Below the pieces are notes generated by a model. The model was not told the DNA's origin. It saw nothing but the letters and a program-made list of their open reading frames with translations, and did no database searches. Source: Candidatus Marinamargulisbacteria bacterium SCGC AG-410-N11 (GTDB taxonomy: Bacteria > Margulisbacteria > Marinamargulisbacteria > GCA-2716485 > AG-410-N11). Taken from it: DNA of 49,457 nucleotides. A program made the position numbers and the translations under genes. The stretch lies in contig QFBS01000011.1 in the NCBI GenBank assembly GCA_003265895.1, positions 1 to 49,457 of the forward strand, written 5' to 3'. The stretch's first letter is position 1. Each line of letters starts with the position of its first letter. This document shows, piece after piece, positions 32,642 through 41,751 of this stretch.

Positions 32642-33802
32642 ATGAAAAAACTAATTTCAACCCAATCAAATCAAACAACAAGCTATTCTTGGACGCCATC
32701 CGTTTGTAAAGATGGACATGTATCCATCGTACAATGGAACCCAAAAAAAGAATCATTTTTATCTATATCATCATCAGAGTGTCGCGTTTGGAAACAATCT
32801 AAACAAAAACAATGGGAAGCAACAATATGTTTAGGTCATACTAAAAAAATTACTTGTGCTGATTGGCACCCTAATGGAGAAATATTTATAACCGGGTCAA
32901 TAGATACCAGTTGCCGAATATGGAAATATAACAAACCCAATCAATGGATATCCACAGCGTATAAGGACCATTTTCAATCTTTAAACGATATCCGTTGGCA
33001 TTCTAATGGACTTATGTTTGTTTCTGCTTCTGAAGATAATTCCTGTTTAGTTTGGAAAAAAGACTTAAAAAATAAATGGACTTCACAACGCTGTTTAGGG
33101 CATTCACATAGAATAACCTCCGTTAGTTGGCACCCCAAACAACAAACCTTTGTATCGGCATCATTTGATAAAACATGTCGTATATGGAAAGAAAATAGTG
33201 CTGGAAAATGGAATTCTATCTGTTTAATCGGTCATTCAGGGTTTATTAATCATGTTGATTGGCATCCTAGTAAAAATATGATCCTATCTAGCTCTTTTGA
33301 TAAAACATGTATGATTTGGGAGTTGGGTCAAGATAACGAATGGGTAGGCACACAAAAACATGGTCATAACCATTGGGTATATTCCGCTAAATGGCATTCT
33401 AATGGACAGTTATTTGTATCATGTTCATATGATACAACCTGTCGAGTTTGGTCCCAAAACCAGAAAAATCATTGGACATCTGAAGTATGTGAAGGACATA
33501 CAAAAAGTGTTGACTCGGTAAGTTGGCACCCTTACAAAGAACAATTTATTTCAATATCTCAAGATAATACCTGTAGAATATGGAAAAAGAATCGCCTAAA
33601 TAAATGGCCATCCATTGTTTTAAATGGCCATTCAAGCGATATAACAGATGTCGATTGGCATTCACGTAAAGAACTCATTGTATCTGGATCTTACGATAAA
33701 ATATGTTTAGTATGGACATTAAAAGAAAAGAATCAGTCCATTAATCGCTATTTTACGAAACGATATATGTTATTCTTAGAAACATTTATCAACAACCAAT
33801 AA
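32642..33802 (+). CDS. eight-repeat WD40 beta-propeller protein
   Basis: The 386-residue protein consists almost entirely of eight WD40 blades of about 44 residues. Each reads GH-x-DWHP-x-FVSAS-x-D-x-TCRIWK (for example DKTCRIWK about residue 185). It has no signal peptide and only about 30 extra residues at each end. WD40 propellers are protein-interaction platforms, far commoner in eukaryotes. The blades are unusually alike, each with a conserved Trp-His in strand b and Cys-Arg-Ile-Trp in strand d, pointing to recent internal duplication. No ribosome binding site is obvious. It may be an effector or a host-acquired gene. Confidence 0.92.
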   Translation: MKKLISTQSNQTTSYSWTPSVCKDGHVSIVQWNPKKESFLSISSSECRVWKQSKQKQWEATICLGHTKKITCADWHPNGEIFITGSIDTSCRIWKYNKPNQWISTAYKDHFQSLNDIRWHSNGLMFVSASEDNSCLVWKKDLKNKWTSQRCLGHSHRITSVSWHPKQQTFVSASFDKTCRIWKENSAGKWNSICLIGHSGFINHVDWHPSKNMILSSSFDKTCMIWELGQDNEWVGTQKHGHNHWVYSAKWHSNGQLFVSCSYDTTCRVWSQNQKNHWTSEVCEGHTKSVDSVSWHPYKEQFISISQDNTCRIWKKNRLNKWPSIVLNGHSSDITDVDWHSRKELIVSGSYDKICLVWTLKEKNQSINRYFTKRYMLFLETFINNQ

Positions 33803-34129
33803 TCATATATCCATTAATACCCATATTCAATTTAAATAATAATATGTGTAATACAATTTATCGATTAAAACAAAAAAGCATTACGTCAACAATAATTAAG
33901 AACTAAAAGATATAAATATATTACTAACATATGCTAAGTAATAATGTACAAATATATTGTGATAATAATCATATGAAAAGTTATCATGAAATAATAACCA
34001 AGGCGAATTTAAGTTTACGGGGATGGGTAACATGGCGTTCTCAAATCTAAGGGAATATTCCCCTATAAAAATGGAAATACATAAGTAGGATCATAGAAAC
34101 AATACAAATGTATCATCATTCACAACCAA
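33803..34129. other. 327-base gap with a tiny ORF and a palindrome
   Basis: A 25-codon plus-strand frame lies at 33973-34050 (MKSYHEIITKANLSLRGWV and 6 further residues). A TGATAATAAT element at 33960-33969 resembles the downstream half of the sigma-28-like promoters, but its upstream half is poor. The palindrome GGGAATATTCCC (34051-34062) follows directly. No ribosome binding site. It could be a very small gene, but chance is likely. Confidence 0.2.
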
Positions 34130-36787
34130 TTACGCCGCATCATTAAAATAAATCAATTCTCTTTTTAACATTAGCTTAAAAACAAGTATCGGCAAAAAGA
34201 ATTTGATCATATGGGTATCAAAATAAGTTCCCGTTGATAATTTAAGTAGAAAAATATCTTTATTTATAACAGTTTCAAAATAACGTTTCAAAAATCGTTC
34301 AATACCCTCAAAATTTTGATCCTCAAAACTATGATTAAACTTTGAAGCACCGCTAGACGATGACATAGTCGTTTTAGAAAGCATACCCTCAAATGACGAA
34401 AGTAATTTATTAAAAATAGTTAGCGAATTATATTTTTTAACAAACGTATTATAATGATTATGATCTGAATCAGAAAAGGAATACATGGGGTTTAACCCTG
34501 AACTTGAAAAACCTAGCTGATAACAATATGTATGACAAAAGTTTTGAACAAACATCGAGTTTTCGGCGCCACTATTTAAAGATGTTACCAGTTGTGATTT
34601 TAAAGAACTTAAAATTAAACTTATGTCATCACATTGATTAACAACATCTAATAGGCGTTGTGTTTTAGTGATTAATCCTTTACCACACCCTTCCGGATCA
34701 ATACTTAATATAATTAACCTAGCATCCTCGGTTGCAGGCGATTGAATTAAGTGGAAAACAGCACTTTCTAATTTTTTAAAAGATTGAGTATAATTGTCAA
34801 AACTATAATACCCTGATGAAGAGCCATGATAATCCGTAGCCCCTTGCTTTAATTTTAGCAGTAATTTATAAACAACATCATAAACAGAATTAGAGTCCGG
34901 ATACAAAGCTTTTCCACTAGTTTGCCATTTTTTTATAATCCTATCTATTTTTTTAAGTAATTTTGATAAATCACTTTCTTTTGACTCCGATTGATAGTTA
35001 TAAAAGCGGTCCAATTCGGTATCAGAAACAGATTTCTGATTACTAATAAAAGCATTCGGTGTTTTATGAGGATGTGTAACAAATTGTGATAAATGGTTTT
35101 GAATCTTAGATTTAATTGATAAAAATTCTTTTGTTAATGTAAATTGACGTCTTAAAACAGAATCATCAAGTTTACCCTTTGATAGGAATTGCTTTTGAGT
35201 TAAAAACCTAACATTAAATGCAATTGAAAACGATGAAAGATTCTGATCAAGAATATGAAAATTAAAAGAATTTTGAAAACTCTCAATTTTAGTCACATCA
35301 GAAACTAAAGCATCTTTAAATAAAAATTTAATTTGATAAAAATCACAAGGATGATCAAAATCTCCATACGAAATAGATAACCCGCCATCTTTATACTTTC
35401 TTAACATAAACTGCTTTAATTCATCATTACACCCTTTAAAGAAATGATCAAAAAATTGAGTTCTTAAAACAACATCCATAGATTCTTGAATATTGTCATA
35501 CAAATTAAATGAATCCATAGACTGTTTAGGTTGAGACAAATCGATAAGTAACTCTGGTTTATCAAAAATAGTCTTATAAAAATCATCAATATAAGAATGA
35601 TCTAATTTAACAGATGAAAAACAAGCGCTTAGCTGGCGATTAAAGTTAAATACTTGGCCTAATTTCTCAAGCTCAAAAACCAGAGATTCTAGATGCTCTT
35701 TATTTAAATTTGTATAATAACGATTACTATTTCTACTAACAACTTTTTGTCGACCAGTAAAATCCTTTAATGATAATGCAAAAAATAAATGATTTAATAA
35801 ATTTGCTAATGACTTAGACGTTAATGACATATTAATGGCATGTAATAAAGGTAAGGAAAGTTGAGATCTTAAATGGTTCAAATGTTGAGAAAATTTATCT
35901 GTGCTGTTAGTTAATTTGCAAGCTTCTTCAATAATTAATTTAAACGGCTTTTCCATTACATCTAAATATTGACCAGAATGATTTTCTGTAAAATAACGTA
36001 AGCCTTGGTTAATATTAGCTCCTGTATTTTGAAATGCATTAAAAAGTAAAGGTAACAATGATTTAAAGCTAGAAATAGTTTGAAAAAATCGATTTAACGA
36101 CTTCATTTCCTGAACATTACATGACAATATTTCAAGATTATTAGAGCTACTATCCAGCGGTAATTTATTTAAAGTATCTTTAAACTCTTTTAAAAATGAT
36201 TTTGCACTAAACGAAGACGACGACGTAATATCATGTACTAAAGCATGAATAACATATATTGAAACAAGTTTTTGAGATACCTGTTTAACATCGTTTAAAT
36301 CAGAAAGATTAATAGTAAATAAAGATCCATGTCTTGTTTTTTCAATCTTAACGTTAACATTTAAGTGATCCCAAATAGGTTTACAAATATACTGTTTGGC
36401 ATTTTTTTCAAATTCTAAATAGTTTCTTAAAGTATAATATGACGCAATATCAGAAAAAGACTCTAATTTTTTAGACTCAAAATCTAAGTTAACATGATAT
36501 TTATATTTATAAATAGATGTTAATTGCTTACGTAACATTGTTTCAATAACATCACTATGACTATTTTTAAAATCAAACAACTTTCGATATTCTTTTAAAC
36601 TAGTCTTAATCATCTTATTAAATGATTTAAATAGTTTAATGTTTAATAGCCTATTTGCAAATCCAATATTATTAGGTAAATTATTTTTTATAATTATAGA
36701 ATTAATTTTAGAAATTAATTCTTGTATATTTTGATCTATAAAGCTAGATGGCTCACTCTTTTTAGATATGGAAAGAAGTTTTTTCAT
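34130..36787 (-). CDS. very large hypothetical protein, operon partner of the C26-type protein
   Basis: The 885-residue protein is Ser/Lys/Leu/Phe-rich and mostly helical, without signal peptide, membrane helix or recognisable motif. It contains Tyr/Ser/His-rich stretches (TDYHGSSSGYYSFDNY about 665-680) and a C-terminal hydrophobic segment (about 865-880: FFLPILVFKLML) that may be a buried helix. It starts 4 nt after the stop of the 803-residue amidotransferase-like gene, so the two are co-transcribed from the promoter at 39245-39272. No function can be assigned. Confidence 0.75.
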   Translation of the reverse strand: MKKLLSISKKSEPSSFIDQNIQELISKINSIIIKNNLPNNIGFANRLLNIKLFKSFNKMIKTSLKEYRKLFDFKNSHSDVIETMLRKQLTSIYKYKYHVNLDFESKKLESFSDIASYYTLRNYLEFEKNAKQYICKPIWDHLNVNVKIEKTRHGSLFTINLSDLNDVKQVSQKLVSIYVIHALVHDITSSSSFSAKSFLKEFKDTLNKLPLDSSSNNLEILSCNVQEMKSLNRFFQTISSFKSLLPLLFNAFQNTGANINQGLRYFTENHSGQYLDVMEKPFKLIIEEACKLTNSTDKFSQHLNHLRSQLSLPLLHAINMSLTSKSLANLLNHLFFALSLKDFTGRQKVVSRNSNRYYTNLNKEHLESLVFELEKLGQVFNFNRQLSACFSSVKLDHSYIDDFYKTIFDKPELLIDLSQPKQSMDSFNLYDNIQESMDVVLRTQFFDHFFKGCNDELKQFMLRKYKDGGLSISYGDFDHPCDFYQIKFLFKDALVSDVTKIESFQNSFNFHILDQNLSSFSIAFNVRFLTQKQFLSKGKLDDSVLRRQFTLTKEFLSIKSKIQNHLSQFVTHPHKTPNAFISNQKSVSDTELDRFYNYQSESKESDLSKLLKKIDRIIKKWQTSGKALYPDSNSVYDVVYKLLLKLKQGATDYHGSSSGYYSFDNYTQSFKKLESAVFHLIQSPATEDARLIILSIDPEGCGKGLITKTQRLLDVVNQCDDISLILSSLKSQLVTSLNSGAENSMFVQNFCHTYCYQLGFSSSGLNPMYSFSDSDHNHYNTFVKKYNSLTIFNKLLSSFEGMLSKTTMSSSSGASKFNHSFEDQNFEGIERFLKRYFETVINKDIFLLKLSTGTYFDTHMIKFFLPILVFKLMLKRELIYFNDAA

Positions 36788-36790
36788 AAA

Positions 36791-39202
36791 TTATTCATGT
36801 GTTTTAAATTTACAATAAATTTGATTAATTATAGTTAAATAATACTTATCTAAAAAAATCTTCCATTTCTGATCATTTTTTAAGATTGGCCTAATTTTAT
36901 GCTTCAAATCAGATAAATCTGGACCCATTTTAAACAAAGCTAGCTGATCAGAATGTTTGGAAAACATATTATAAATGGTATCTATCGTCCATAACATCAA
37001 TAAAAACCTCATTGAAGAATCACTAAATTGTTGTCTTTCAACCATTTTAGATAAAGAATCAACGTTATTATTCTTAGATGAAATAAAATTTAATGCACTA
37101 CTAAATTCATATAAATAAATTTTTTCATGATCTTTTTCAGATACTTTCAAAAAAGGATTTCCTGACAAACGAGAAAAAGTATCTAATGAAAGCGGACAAT
37201 CATAACGAAAAATTAATTTATCGAAAGGATAATCACATAACTTTAATAGTTTAAATGACGTATTTTTATGTAAATTATACTTTGTAGCCATTGTATAAAT
37301 AAGTAGTTCATTACAATAAATCGAATCCGAATACTTACTAATATTTATAAATTTTTGTTGATTTTTTAAGGAATTAGAAAAATACCTTGATTTAAAATTA
37401 TTCAATTCTTTAGCTGTCATATTCCTCTTTAATAATAGTGATTGCGCTAAAAAATTAGTACTAGTATTTTTAAATTGTAATTGATAAGCCTTTGGAATTG
37501 TACAACAAAAATCAGTTAGATAAGTTTCTAACTTTCGTTGATGAGCAGAACTAACATTTAATAAACCAGTATCGATATATTGAAAAAGAGCCTTTACATG
37601 ATTTTTATAAAAATTAAAATAAACATTATGTTGGTTATTACAAGTTAGTTTTAATAGTTTTTTTTTTAATAAACGACGAGAGTTCAAATATGATTTTTTC
37701 AACTTTTCAAAATACCGTATTTCATCTAATACTAACCGTTTTTTCGACAAAACATTCGTTGTACTGATAAATGTATTCATTAAATGGTTAGATATATTAA
37801 TCCCATTATTAACATAGGAATCCTTAGTCTTCTCCATTGACCTAACCACTTCTGGATGCCACTGTGGCAAAAAAACAGGAACTCCTACTTTAGATTCTAA
37901 ATATTTTGGAATAATATAAGATGCATCTAAATCACTACTTACTTGGCCAATAATAGAAAAAATATCTGAAGATTTTTTTAATTTGATATAAGCCCAATGA
38001 GTAGATGTTAACTTAGCGTTATAATGACTATTTTTATCAATATTTAAATAATTAGATAAAAATCGAGTTTTAGCCCCTTCAAACTGAACAATCGAAGGTG
38101 ATATCTCCGTAATACCAACGGTATTATCCATTAAGTCCTTCTTATTGGTAAATGGAACAATATCAACTGAATCATCTAATGCTTTTGAAACACGCCAAGA
38201 ACCTGCACAATATCCTAATATTGGGATACCATAATCAAAAGCCTTTTTAATAATAGTTTGCTCAAATAAGTGTCTTAGTCTTATTATATCTTTTTTTTGA
38301 GTAGGAACAATATTTTGAATCTGATCTTTATAACGCTTAAAAATATTATTTTTACTCGATACTTGTTTTATTAATCTATTAATCGAAGCGTCATCAGCAA
38401 AACCCTTTAATTGATTAGAGTTTGGATAAGCATCTCCCGTAACAACGATACCATTTGAACCTTTAATTAAATTAGATATTAATTGAGAATTAGATAATAA
38501 AAAGTTATAACAATAGCTTAAATATTGATCTGAAATCACATCAAACTCAGCTTGAAATAAATCCAATACCCCAACAAATAATGATCTCATTTGTTTAGTA
38601 TCTTCATCCCAAAACTGTCTATCAAAGCTTAATCGCTTATCTAACGATAATAAAAGTTCAGCTTCAGGAATAGACTGAGAGTCATGAATAAATCCACCAG
38701 ACCTAGGTAAAATAAGAACTTTATCCGATTTATTGATAATAAGATCTCGGATAACTTTATCAGGATTATATTTAAGTGATTGAAATTTTTTATATAAAAG
38801 AGATAATTGATCTAAAATTGTTTTAATTTTTTCATTAAACTCTTTAAGAACGGCTCTTTTTTGAACTAATTTAGACTCTAAATCGTTAACATTCTTTTTA
38901 TATTGAATATTCTTTTTTAATTTAGAACGTTGTTTATATAAACAAATTAATGCCTTAGAGGGCTTAGTTTTTGGTTTTAAAAATTTTTCTTGTTTAACTA
39001 TTTCTTGATTAATATCATTATAATTACGTTCTAACGTTTCCAAAGTAAAAGAAGTTAATTCGTTAATAATCTTAATATAATTGTTTATGTCTTGATTAAT
39101 TGAACCTGTTTTCTGTTCAATTAACTGATTAATTTTTAAAGGAACTGAATATTTTTCAAATATAAAGTTTTCTTTACCCAAAGTTATCATCTTTTTAAGC
39201 AA
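36791..39202 (-). CDS. glutamine amidotransferase-like (peptidase C26) protein with coiled-coil N terminus
   Basis: The 803-residue protein has a helical coiled-coil N part (about 1-150) and an expanded class I glutamine amidotransferase/C26 domain (about 165-480) like PuuD. Landmarks are VLILPRSGGF, GIVVTGDAYPNSNQ, the nucleophile elbow GYCAGSWR with Cys332, THWAYIKL, and QWHPEVV with His449 and Glu451. A Cys-His-Glu triad is therefore present. Residues 480-803 are unrecognised. The start is TTG at 39202, with AAAGG 8 nt upstream. The divergent gene at 39455 is a paralogue. The substrate may be a gamma-glutamyl bond; this is inference. Confidence 0.75.
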   Translation of the reverse strand: MLKKMITLGKENFIFEKYSVPLKINQLIEQKTGSINQDINNYIKIINELTSFTLETLERNYNDINQEIVKQEKFLKPKTKPSKALICLYKQRSKLKKNIQYKKNVNDLESKLVQKRAVLKEFNEKIKTILDQLSLLYKKFQSLKYNPDKVIRDLIINKSDKVLILPRSGGFIHDSQSIPEAELLLSLDKRLSFDRQFWDEDTKQMRSLFVGVLDLFQAEFDVISDQYLSYCYNFLLSNSQLISNLIKGSNGIVVTGDAYPNSNQLKGFADDASINRLIKQVSSKNNIFKRYKDQIQNIVPTQKKDIIRLRHLFEQTIIKKAFDYGIPILGYCAGSWRVSKALDDSVDIVPFTNKKDLMDNTVGITEISPSIVQFEGAKTRFLSNYLNIDKNSHYNAKLTSTHWAYIKLKKSSDIFSIIGQVSSDLDASYIIPKYLESKVGVPVFLPQWHPEVVRSMEKTKDSYVNNGINISNHLMNTFISTTNVLSKKRLVLDEIRYFEKLKKSYLNSRRLLKKKLLKLTCNNQHNVYFNFYKNHVKALFQYIDTGLLNVSSAHQRKLETYLTDFCCTIPKAYQLQFKNTSTNFLAQSLLLKRNMTAKELNNFKSRYFSNSLKNQQKFINISKYSDSIYCNELLIYTMATKYNLHKNTSFKLLKLCDYPFDKLIFRYDCPLSLDTFSRLSGNPFLKVSEKDHEKIYLYEFSSALNFISSKNNNVDSLSKMVERQQFSDSSMRFLLMLWTIDTIYNMFSKHSDQLALFKMGPDLSDLKHKIRPILKNDQKWKIFLDKYYLTIINQIYCKFKTHE

Positions 39203-39244
39203 AATAAGAACCTTTCTACTAGTAACTCTGTTATCAACAACTAC

Positions 39245-39272
39245 ATTATATACATAAAATATTTTTTTTCAA
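39245..39272 (-). promoter_or_regulatory. sigma-70-type promoter for the C26-type operon
   Basis: On the minus strand TTGAAA (39272-39267), a 16-nt spacer and TATAAT (39250-39245) lie about 43 nt before the TTG start at 39202. The divergent paralogue uses a different, sigma-28-like promoter. Confidence 0.6.
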
Positions 39273-39328
39273 TACTAAATTTCCATATCAATTTTTTATA
39301 GTTTATTTAAGCTAATTTAAAATATAGT

Positions 39329-39363
39329 GAAATTTTTTTATTAAATAAAACGATAATATAATA
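39329..39363 (+). promoter_or_regulatory. sigma-28-like bipartite promoter, site 7
   Basis: GAAATTTTTTTA starts at 39329 and CGATAATATAATA at 39351, 22 nt later. The ATG at 39455 is 104 nt after the C. Confidence 0.6.
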
Positions 39364-39454
39364 GTAAAGAAAAAATTTACAAAATTTTAAAGTTCATAAT
39401 TAAAATAAAATTTACTTTAAATACGCAATAACATTAATTAATAGAGTTATAAAA

Positions 39455-41728
39455 ATGAATTTAACAACAAGTGCAGGTTCTACTAAAAAAGAACCATTAA
39501 AATCAAGATCTAATATAACAACTCAGCAAGACAGCCTAATGAGTAGTCAAGGTGCTGCTCTACAATTTAAAGAAATGAAACATTCTGCTGCAGACACTGA
39601 TTTAGGAGATATCGACTTAGTTAGGAATGAATCTGCCTGTTTGCTTAGCAAGCAAACTGAGAGTTTAAACTTAGGAAACAGTGTTCAGATGGGAAGATTA
39701 GCACAATCAGTTGGCTTAAATGATCCACAAACAAACTTTAACCAACTTATCAGCAACAAATTAAGAAGTCTCAATAAAAAAATAGAGAATCTTTTAGATG
39801 ATATAAAAAATATTGAACAAATAATCCAGGAAGAACAAGAAATACTAAATAATCGATTACTTAAGATCCTAAATAATAAAAATATACCAGAAAAACATCG
39901 TAGAAAGGCTATCGAAAGTATTTCTAATAATTTAGAAAAGTATAATACTCCAGAAAAAGTAAGCCAATTAATAAAAGAAAACAATGAAAAATTAAATCTA
40001 GAATTAGAAACCTATGTTCATGCAAGAGAAAAAATAATTAGTATACAGCAACAACTATCAAAAACTTTCGAAATAACGATTTATACGCCATATTTACATC
40101 AAATTGAAAAAATAAAGGCTTGTACTGAATCATTAAATCAAAACGAAGAAAATCACGTAATATCATTACTTAGACCACATTCAAAAAATAAGCTATTAGT
40201 GCTACCAAGAGCTGGCGCCTATAATTATGATTTAGAAAGATTAACAAACGTTAATAAAGGCGCAAAAAAAGATATTGAATTATTATTTAATCTAGCTCCA
40301 GAAATGTGCCCCAATTTTAAAGATATTCAAACTAGATTTAAAAGCCAATTAGACAGATTAGAAAACCTAGAAGAAGAATTTAAAAATGAAATTTTGAAAC
40401 ACATAGAAGGTCTCAAAGATGTATTTAACAACAAACATCTAATAAGACAACATAATAGTTACGTAGAAACATGTTACAAAGTATGCCTTAAAAGTCCAAC
40501 CGTTAAACAAGCTCTATTTACAAAAATTATAAACGCTTCTGGAATATTTGTACCTGGAGATAATCAGCAACATCCAAACCAAACAATCTATAATGAAAAA
40601 GATTTAAGCGAATATGTTGATAGACTAAATTCAAAAGATGACAAACAAGATATAGCTATTATAAAAGCTCGAGCAAAACAAGTAACAAGTAAAGTACCAT
40701 ATAAAGGACTTAGACATACTTTTGAAGAAACTATTTTAAAAAAAGCTATAAACTATGGAAAACCGTTATTTGCAGTTTGCGCAGGAAGTTGGAGAGTTGC
40801 GGAGGCTCTGGATTCAACTATAATAAAACATAATAAATCATTCCTAAAAGCAAAAAAAATCATTGCAGCAAAAAGAAATGTCTCTAATTTATACAACCCA
40901 ACTGAAATTGATAGCGCAGTAACAATTCAAGCCATACCACCTAGCCAATTTGCATCTAGTAATAGTGGTATAAAAATATCCAGTTTAAGTCCACAAATAA
41001 TAATAGATGACAAAACAAGTTTAGCAAAAAGATTTATAGAAGGTTCAGCTACAATAAATTCAACACACTGGGCACATATTAAAGTTTCCGAAGATAAAGA
41101 ACCTTATGGATTACAACCTGTTTTACACGCAAATGGAATAACAAAACTTGCTGAAAGTACAGCAGGAACGCCAATGATTCTTTCACAATGGCATCCTGAA
41201 TATTTAAAAGATCAAACTAAAACAGAAGATCCATCAGTCAATAATGGTATTAACCTATCAAAAAAAGTTATAAGAGAGATGTTACTATCTGCAAAAACCC
41301 AACAACGAAAAAAGGAAGTACTACACGACATAAACCCTAAAGAAATCAAAAAGTTATTACAAAAAAGAAGCGAACAAGACTGGTCTAGTAAACAAAAACA
41401 AAGAGAATATAGACGAACCTTAAAAAGGTCATACTATAGGAAAAGATCGACAGCAATAGCAAACAGTTCAACTTTAGTTACAATAAGCCAATTAAATAAA
41501 TTTAACAAATTAGATCTAGACATACTCGCTCATTACAATATTAACCCCATAGAGATTATGAGATTAAGTAACAGAGATTTTAAAAACAAATATTTACGGC
41601 CATATCACCCAGATAGAACAAACGGAACTGGAAATGAAAGACTATTTAAAGCGATAAATGCCGTAAGAATTGTAAGTAAAGAATCTACAAATAATTCAAC
41701 TGAACTAATTGAAGATAAAAAAAATTAA
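39455..41728 (+). CDS. C26-type amidotransferase-like protein fused to a C-terminal J domain
   Basis: The 757-residue protein starts with a Ser/Thr-rich tail (1-90) and coiled coil (about 95-200). The amidotransferase-like domain (about 245-610) has LLVLPRAGAY, GIFVPGDNQQHPNQ, FAVCAGSWR (Cys442), THWAHIKV and SQWHPEY (His580, Glu582). A basic stretch (about 620-665) leads to a J-domain-like end (about 688-740): an aliphatic helix, then YHPDRTNGTGNE with the HPD motif at 718-720, then FKAINAV. J domains recruit and activate DnaK/Hsp70. It is paralogous to 36791-39202, which lacks the J domain. The ribosome binding site is weak. Confidence 0.75.
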   Translation: MNLTTSAGSTKKEPLKSRSNITTQQDSLMSSQGAALQFKEMKHSAADTDLGDIDLVRNESACLLSKQTESLNLGNSVQMGRLAQSVGLNDPQTNFNQLISNKLRSLNKKIENLLDDIKNIEQIIQEEQEILNNRLLKILNNKNIPEKHRRKAIESISNNLEKYNTPEKVSQLIKENNEKLNLELETYVHAREKIISIQQQLSKTFEITIYTPYLHQIEKIKACTESLNQNEENHVISLLRPHSKNKLLVLPRAGAYNYDLERLTNVNKGAKKDIELLFNLAPEMCPNFKDIQTRFKSQLDRLENLEEEFKNEILKHIEGLKDVFNNKHLIRQHNSYVETCYKVCLKSPTVKQALFTKIINASGIFVPGDNQQHPNQTIYNEKDLSEYVDRLNSKDDKQDIAIIKARAKQVTSKVPYKGLRHTFEETILKKAINYGKPLFAVCAGSWRVAEALDSTIIKHNKSFLKAKKIIAAKRNVSNLYNPTEIDSAVTIQAIPPSQFASSNSGIKISSLSPQIIIDDKTSLAKRFIEGSATINSTHWAHIKVSEDKEPYGLQPVLHANGITKLAESTAGTPMILSQWHPEYLKDQTKTEDPSVNNGINLSKKVIREMLLSAKTQQRKKEVLHDINPKEIKKLLQKRSEQDWSSKQKQREYRRTLKRSYYRKRSTAIANSSTLVTISQLNKFNKLDLDILAHYNINPIEIMRLSNRDFKNKYLRPYHPDRTNGTGNERLFKAINAVRIVSKESTNNSTELIEDKKN

Positions 41729-41751
41729 ATAAAACTAATAGTTTAACCCAG

